This document shows, in pieces, positions 6,326 to 9,593 of a stretch of 9,593 nt of DNA. How positions within the stretch are numbered: position 1 is the stretch's first letter; each line of letters opens with the position of its first letter. The stretch is from Petrocella sp024636985. Its GTDB lineage: Bacteria; Bacillota; Clostridia; Lachnospirales; Vallitaleaceae. The notes under the pieces were generated by a model that ran no database searches, was not told the DNA's origin, and saw only the letters and a program-made list of their open reading frames with translations. The DNA lies in NCBI GenBank assembly GCA_024636985.1, contig JAGXFY010000034.1:1-9593 (forward strand), written 5' to 3'. Position numbers and translations under genes: made by a program.

Positions 6326-8266
6326 ATGTTTTCTGAAGATTATTCTTTCTATGATTTAAACCGAGAAATTCAATCTATGATTTGTAACAACAAGGTGAAT
6401 AACCTTAAGATGTTTGTAACATCGGATAGTGAATCTAAGCTTTCGGTTACGCTAAGACCTAATCTAAGATTGGATAATCAATATCATGGCTTACATCCGG
6501 ATTTTAATGAATCATTATTACGAGATTTCTTGAATGAACTTAAAAACAATCGTGCTGATAGTTTTTGGGATATGGTCAATAATTTCAAATGTAAAGAACC
6601 AGCGTTAATGAATTTGCTTATAACGGATACTGACTATACAGAGCCATATATTACAAAAATCATTAATAATGATGAGTTTAGGAAAGAACTTGAGACCAGT
6701 TTTCTAGGTAAAGCTTTTCTACAAATGGCTTCACATTTTGGTTTCATTTTAAAATGTGATGATATAGAGCAATATGAGTCATTTAAGAATACTCTGTTGG
6801 AATCTTTTATAGAAAAAGGCTTATACTGGGAATGCTGTGACAAATCACAGGAGGTCAAGCTTCTTGGGATATGGCCACAAGACTTTATTAATGTAATTAC
6901 ATCAAAGTATGATATCGTAATAGATGGATTAACTTTAATGGTAATAGAAAAGCATGAATCAGAACCCAATAACTCTTTATATTCTCTTTTATCATTTGAA
7001 AATGAATGGAGTTGTTTCTTTAAATTAATAACAAGCGATATATATTATTCAGGGGTTATGCCTTGCGTTAAAAGAATCGACTATGAAACAAATTCTTCTG
7101 CTTCAGGTAGAGTTAAGTACCTGGTTTTCAATGTTGTTAGAACGACTTATGCCACCTTGGATGCTATGGACAATAGTCAAATATTGAATCATTTATTTTT
7201 CACTGAGAAAGATTGTAAAAAGCATCATGACCTATTAATAGAACTTGATCATTATGAGGATACTTTACAGGAAAAGTACCTCTATAATAATATGGTAGAT
7301 CAAGAAGGGTATGATCAAAAAGGCAATCATTCTAAAATGATTACTGACTTGAACAATTATCTTAAACACTCATTAAATACACATACCATAGCTGTATCAA
7401 CAAATCTAGTGACAGATGATGGCTATTTATTGGTAGGGAAGCGCGGATCTTTAAACATTGATGCAGGGGAGTACTATTGTTCTGCCAATGGACAAACAGA
7501 GTTTTTAGATGAATATGTTGACTTCTACAGAAAGTCTGTATTTGAAGATATGCCGACTATGGATTATTATTCAAAGTATCGTGTTGATTTAACAAACGAG
7601 GTTCAAAGAGAATGTATTGCTGAATTAGGGGTGACTTCTTTTGATATTGACTGGAATTATTATGGCGTATCCTATTTGAGTATCAATAACCATATTAGTC
7701 CTACCTCTAACGGAGAAATCGAATCAACAAAAGCTATTAATTCAAGAAGGATGCATTTCAATGTATTGATGTCAAATACATTAAAGCAATCCTTTAAAGA
7801 AGTTGTAAAAGCCCATAAGATTGCCACCGAAAATTTCGAAAATGAAGAGATTGTAGGGATAAAAACTGTAGTATTTAAAACAGTAAGTGATTTCATAAAA
7901 ACAATGACTCTAGGTTCCTACTATTGGCTTGATGAGAATAAGTCCAGAATGTTTTTGTTGTTGATTTTTATATCAATCATTATCGGTAAAAGGAATTACT
8001 TGAGCCTTGATATTAGCAGCTATATAGACATAGGTTTAATAATAATATATTTGCTAATCTCATTGGTTAGTTGGATTAAAGATATGAAGATACGAAAAAG
8101 AATGATAAAGAAATACTACTATTTCCCTAGTTGTTTTGATAAAAAAATATTTAAAATGGAGAAAGTATTCCAAAAATTATCAAAGAAAACGAAAGATGCG
8201 AAGTTGCATGCTATTTTTAGGGTTATGTATGCACTGTATTTTTTGAGTGTTGTTAAGGATGATTAA
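6326..8266 (+). CDS. Large protein with divergent interrupted Nudix-like domain and two C-terminal membrane segments
   Basis: This is a 646-residue protein with start ATG 6326 and GGAG at 6313-6316. Residues 1-350 are not recognisable; they are mixed helical/strand and rich in aromatic and acidic residues. From about 353 (HTIAVSTNLVTDDGYLLVGK) the pattern resembles the first strands of a Nudix hydrolase. SANGQTEF (386-393) would be the first half of the Nudix box and EVQRECIAELGV (425-436) the second, but they are separated by about 30 extra residues. A432 replaces one glutamate of the usual RExxEExG, while E429 and E433 remain. Membrane segments are likely at about 542-554 and 566-584, followed by a basic cytoplasmic tail. 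This suggests a membrane-anchored nucleotide-pyrophosphatase-like protein, perhaps catalytically altered. The substrate is unknown. The NERD gene follows 56 bases downstream on the same strand. Confidence 0.6.
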   Translation: MFSEDYSFYDLNREIQSMICNNKVNNLKMFVTSDSESKLSVTLRPNLRLDNQYHGLHPDFNESLLRDFLNELKNNRADSFWDMVNNFKCKEPALMNLLITDTDYTEPYITKIINNDEFRKELETSFLGKAFLQMASHFGFILKCDDIEQYESFKNTLLESFIEKGLYWECCDKSQEVKLLGIWPQDFINVITSKYDIVIDGLTLMVIEKHESEPNNSLYSLLSFENEWSCFFKLITSDIYYSGVMPCVKRIDYETNSSASGRVKYLVFNVVRTTYATLDAMDNSQILNHLFFTEKDCKKHHDLLIELDHYEDTLQEKYLYNNMVDQEGYDQKGNHSKMITDLNNYLKHSLNTHTIAVSTNLVTDDGYLLVGKRGSLNIDAGEYYCSANGQTEFLDEYVDFYRKSVFEDMPTMDYYSKYRVDLTNEVQRECIAELGVTSFDIDWNYYGVSYLSINNHISPTSNGEIESTKAINSRRMHFNVLMSNTLKQSFKEVVKAHKIATENFENEEIVGIKTVVFKTVSDFIKTMTLGSYYWLDENKSRMFLLLIFISIIIGKRNYLSLDISSYIDIGLIIIYLLISLVSWIKDMKIRKRMIKKYYYFPSCFDKKIFKMEKVFQKLSKKTKDAKLHAIFRVMYALYFLSVVKDD

Positions 8267-8269
8267 GAG

Positions 8270-8308
8270 TTAAAGCAAGAGATATTATTTATAAGAGATT
8301 TTGCTTAA
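8270..8308. repeat. Imperfect inverted repeat between the Nudix-like and NERD genes
   Basis: TTAAAGCAA (8270-8278) and TTGCTTAA (8301-8308) are inverted copies with one extra A, separated by 22 bases. Within and beside them AAGAGAT occurs twice (8277 and 8293). The stem is AT-rich and lies three bases before the GGGGAG ribosome site of the NERD gene. It might affect that gene's translation or be a chance structure. There is no terminator-like U run. Confidence 0.25.
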
Positions 8309-8322
8309 GTGGGGAGCATGAT

Positions 8323-9593
8323 ATGGATTACTATTTAAAAGGCATGACAGATGCTGAGATGCAGTTGTATCTTTATTGCAAAAAATTAGAAAACGAAAAT
8401 ATCATTGTTGTGCCTAATTTGATGATTGATAGAAGTGGTGAAGGCACGAATCAATATGACCTTATCTTACTTACGGATAGAGGTATTTTTGTCATTGAAT
8501 TCAAAGATTATTCTGGGGCTATCTATGGAAATGAGTTCCAAAAAGAATGGGTTGTTTTCTATAAGGGTGGCAAGAAGATGAAGTTCAGGAACCCAGTAAA
8601 ACAAAATGAGAATCATATTAAGACTCTTAATATATTGTTGTTTGAAAACAACATCAATCTACCGGTACATAACATAATTGTATTTGGAGATGCGGCAAGT
8701 TTGAACCAGATAGAGAGCTCTGTTCGTGTTATAAAAAAAGAAGAAATTAGTGAGGTCATCTCTCTATATCCTAGGTTGGTATTAGAGAATAATGAACTTA
8801 AGAATATAGAAACCCTGCTTGAACTTAAGAATATTACGTCAGATGATAAGCGCTTAGAGCATATTGATTTTGTGACGTCTTTGTCAGGTAAAAAAACAGA
8901 AAAACCTAGGGCACAAAGTGAAAGTATAGATGGCAATGTTTATAACAATAAAAGTGGTCAAAGCAATAAAAGTAGTTATTATAATAAAAGAAGGTATAAG
9001 AGTAAAAAAATAAAAAACTCTGATCTAGCTGTGATTGGTTTGATTATTTTTATTTTATTGACTTGGTCATATAATAAGGTTAATGATTGGATTCATACAA
9101 GTAAACAATTATCAGCAAATCAAAATATCAGTAGACCGGTATCCACCAAGATAAATACAAGTCATGGTAATGAGTTAGATTCATTACCTAATCAAGAAGA
9201 GGTTGAAGAAGACGTTGCTATAAGTCAAGTTGAAAAACCGGATGCTATGGAGAACACTGTAGAAGATGCTGATGTGAATCTAGATAATACTGTTAAGAAT
9301 GATGATTCGGAAAACAGTGTGAATATAGAAGGTATGAATCAGACTGAGGACAAGCTTGATATAGGTTCAACCAAGGAACGGGTTAAACAAATATTTGGTG
9401 AGCCCAAAAAAGAAGATGAAAATATATGGTACTATGGTATATCCTCGATTACGTTTGATGGTAATGGAAAAGTAATAGGATGGTCAAATAGTGGCCACTT
9501 GGACAAAGGGGTATATATGCCAATTCAAGGAGTAAAAAAACTGGATACAGGATTAAGCAGAGAAGAAATACGTAACTTGTTAGGATCCCCAAG
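8323..9593 (+). CDS. NERD-domain nuclease-like membrane protein with C-terminal BamE-like repeats (3' truncated by window)
   Basis: The frame is open from ATG 8323 to the window end, 423 complete codons. GGGGAG (8311-8316) lies 6 bases upstream. The N-terminal NERD domain (about 1-120) has GEGTNQYD (39-46) and GIFVIEFKDYSG (54-65), keeping the Q-x-D and E-x-K residues (D46, E59, K61) of this restriction-endonuclease-fold family, then an EW position near 75-76. After a low-complexity Asn/Ser/Lys linker (about 207-232) comes one membrane segment (about 234-250), then a long acidic Glu/Asp/Asn-rich region (about 281-345). A repeat begins LDIGSTKERVKQIFGEP (345-361) and ends with WYYGISSITFDGNGKVIGW. 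A second copy starts LDTGLSREEIRNLLGSP (407-423), 62 residues later. These resemble SmpA/BamE-type G-x-T-x-x-x-V-x-x-x-x-G-x-P units. Topology with the NERD domain inside and the repeats outside is inferred. NERD function is poorly known; DNA processing or defence is plausible. Confidence 0.85.
   Translation, partial: MDYYLKGMTDAEMQLYLYCKKLENENIIVVPNLMIDRSGEGTNQYDLILLTDRGIFVIEFKDYSGAIYGNEFQKEWVVFYKGGKKMKFRNPVKQNENHIKTLNILLFENNINLPVHNIIVFGDAASLNQIESSVRVIKKEEISEVISLYPRLVLENNELKNIETLLELKNITSDDKRLEHIDFVTSLSGKKTEKPRAQSESIDGNVYNNKSGQSNKSSYYNKRRYKSKKIKNSDLAVIGLIIFILLTWSYNKVNDWIHTSKQLSANQNISRPVSTKINTSHGNELDSLPNQEEVEEDVAISQVEKPDAMENTVEDADVNLDNTVKNDDSENSVNIEGMNQTEDKLDIGSTKERVKQIFGEPKKEDENIWYYGISSITFDGNGKVIGWSNSGHLDKGVYMPIQGVKKLDTGLSREEIRNLLGSP

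Noticed and set aside
6634..6969. Minus-strand 111-codon frame opposite the Nudix-like gene
   Set aside because: It is antisense to the long plus-strand gene and has no recognisable motif; coding shadow.
8613..8936. Minus-strand 107-codon frame opposite the NERD gene
   Set aside because: It lies entirely antisense to a well-supported coding frame and shows only low-complexity Ser/Leu-rich sequence; coding shadow.
1..9593. CRISPR array, tRNA or rRNA genes
   Set aside because: No regularly spaced direct repeats and no cloverleaf or ribosomal RNA sequence were seen on either strand.

Overview
The window looks like an accessory stretch of a low-GC Gram-positive chromosome, probably Bacillota and most likely Clostridia-like. 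The evidence is the AT-rich coding sequence, the strong GGAGG-type ribosome binding sites close to ATG starts, and the style of the nucleotide-sugar genes. No marker gene fixes the genus.

Layout. Positions 1-65 may be the 3' end of a gene cut off by the window edge. An IS110-family insertion sequence follows, with its transposase on the minus strand (134-1309). Its long untranslated leader (about 1339-1499) folds on paper into two internal-loop hairpins enclosed by a 9-bp stem, the layout expected of an IS110 bridge RNA (seekRNA). Next comes a plus-strand nucleotide-sugar cluster: gmd (GDP-mannose 4,6-dehydratase), fcl (GDP-L-fucose synthase), a heavily decayed MurG-like glycosyltransferase pseudogene, manC (mannose-1-phosphate guanylyltransferase with a type II isomerase cupin domain), and a 61-codon remnant of a UDP-glucose 6-dehydrogenase. 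The last third holds two intact-looking plus-strand genes of uncertain role: a 646-residue protein with a divergent, interrupted Nudix motif and two C-terminal membrane segments, and a NERD-domain nuclease-like protein with one membrane segment and BamE-like repeats that runs off the window.

How it fits together. ManC makes GDP-mannose, Gmd converts it to GDP-4-keto-6-deoxymannose, and Fcl makes GDP-L-fucose. This is the precursor route for fucosylated surface polysaccharide. The sugar-donor genes have intact active sites. The glycosyltransferase between them has at least five frameshifts and several stops, and the neighbouring ugd has been reduced to its C-terminus with an internal stop. This is therefore a surface-polysaccharide locus undergoing decay and remodelling, with an IS element placed directly upstream of gmd. 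The Nudix-like/2TM gene and the NERD gene sit together beyond the decayed edge. They could be an inserted accessory cassette, possibly for defence or stress, but that is inference from domain type and location only.
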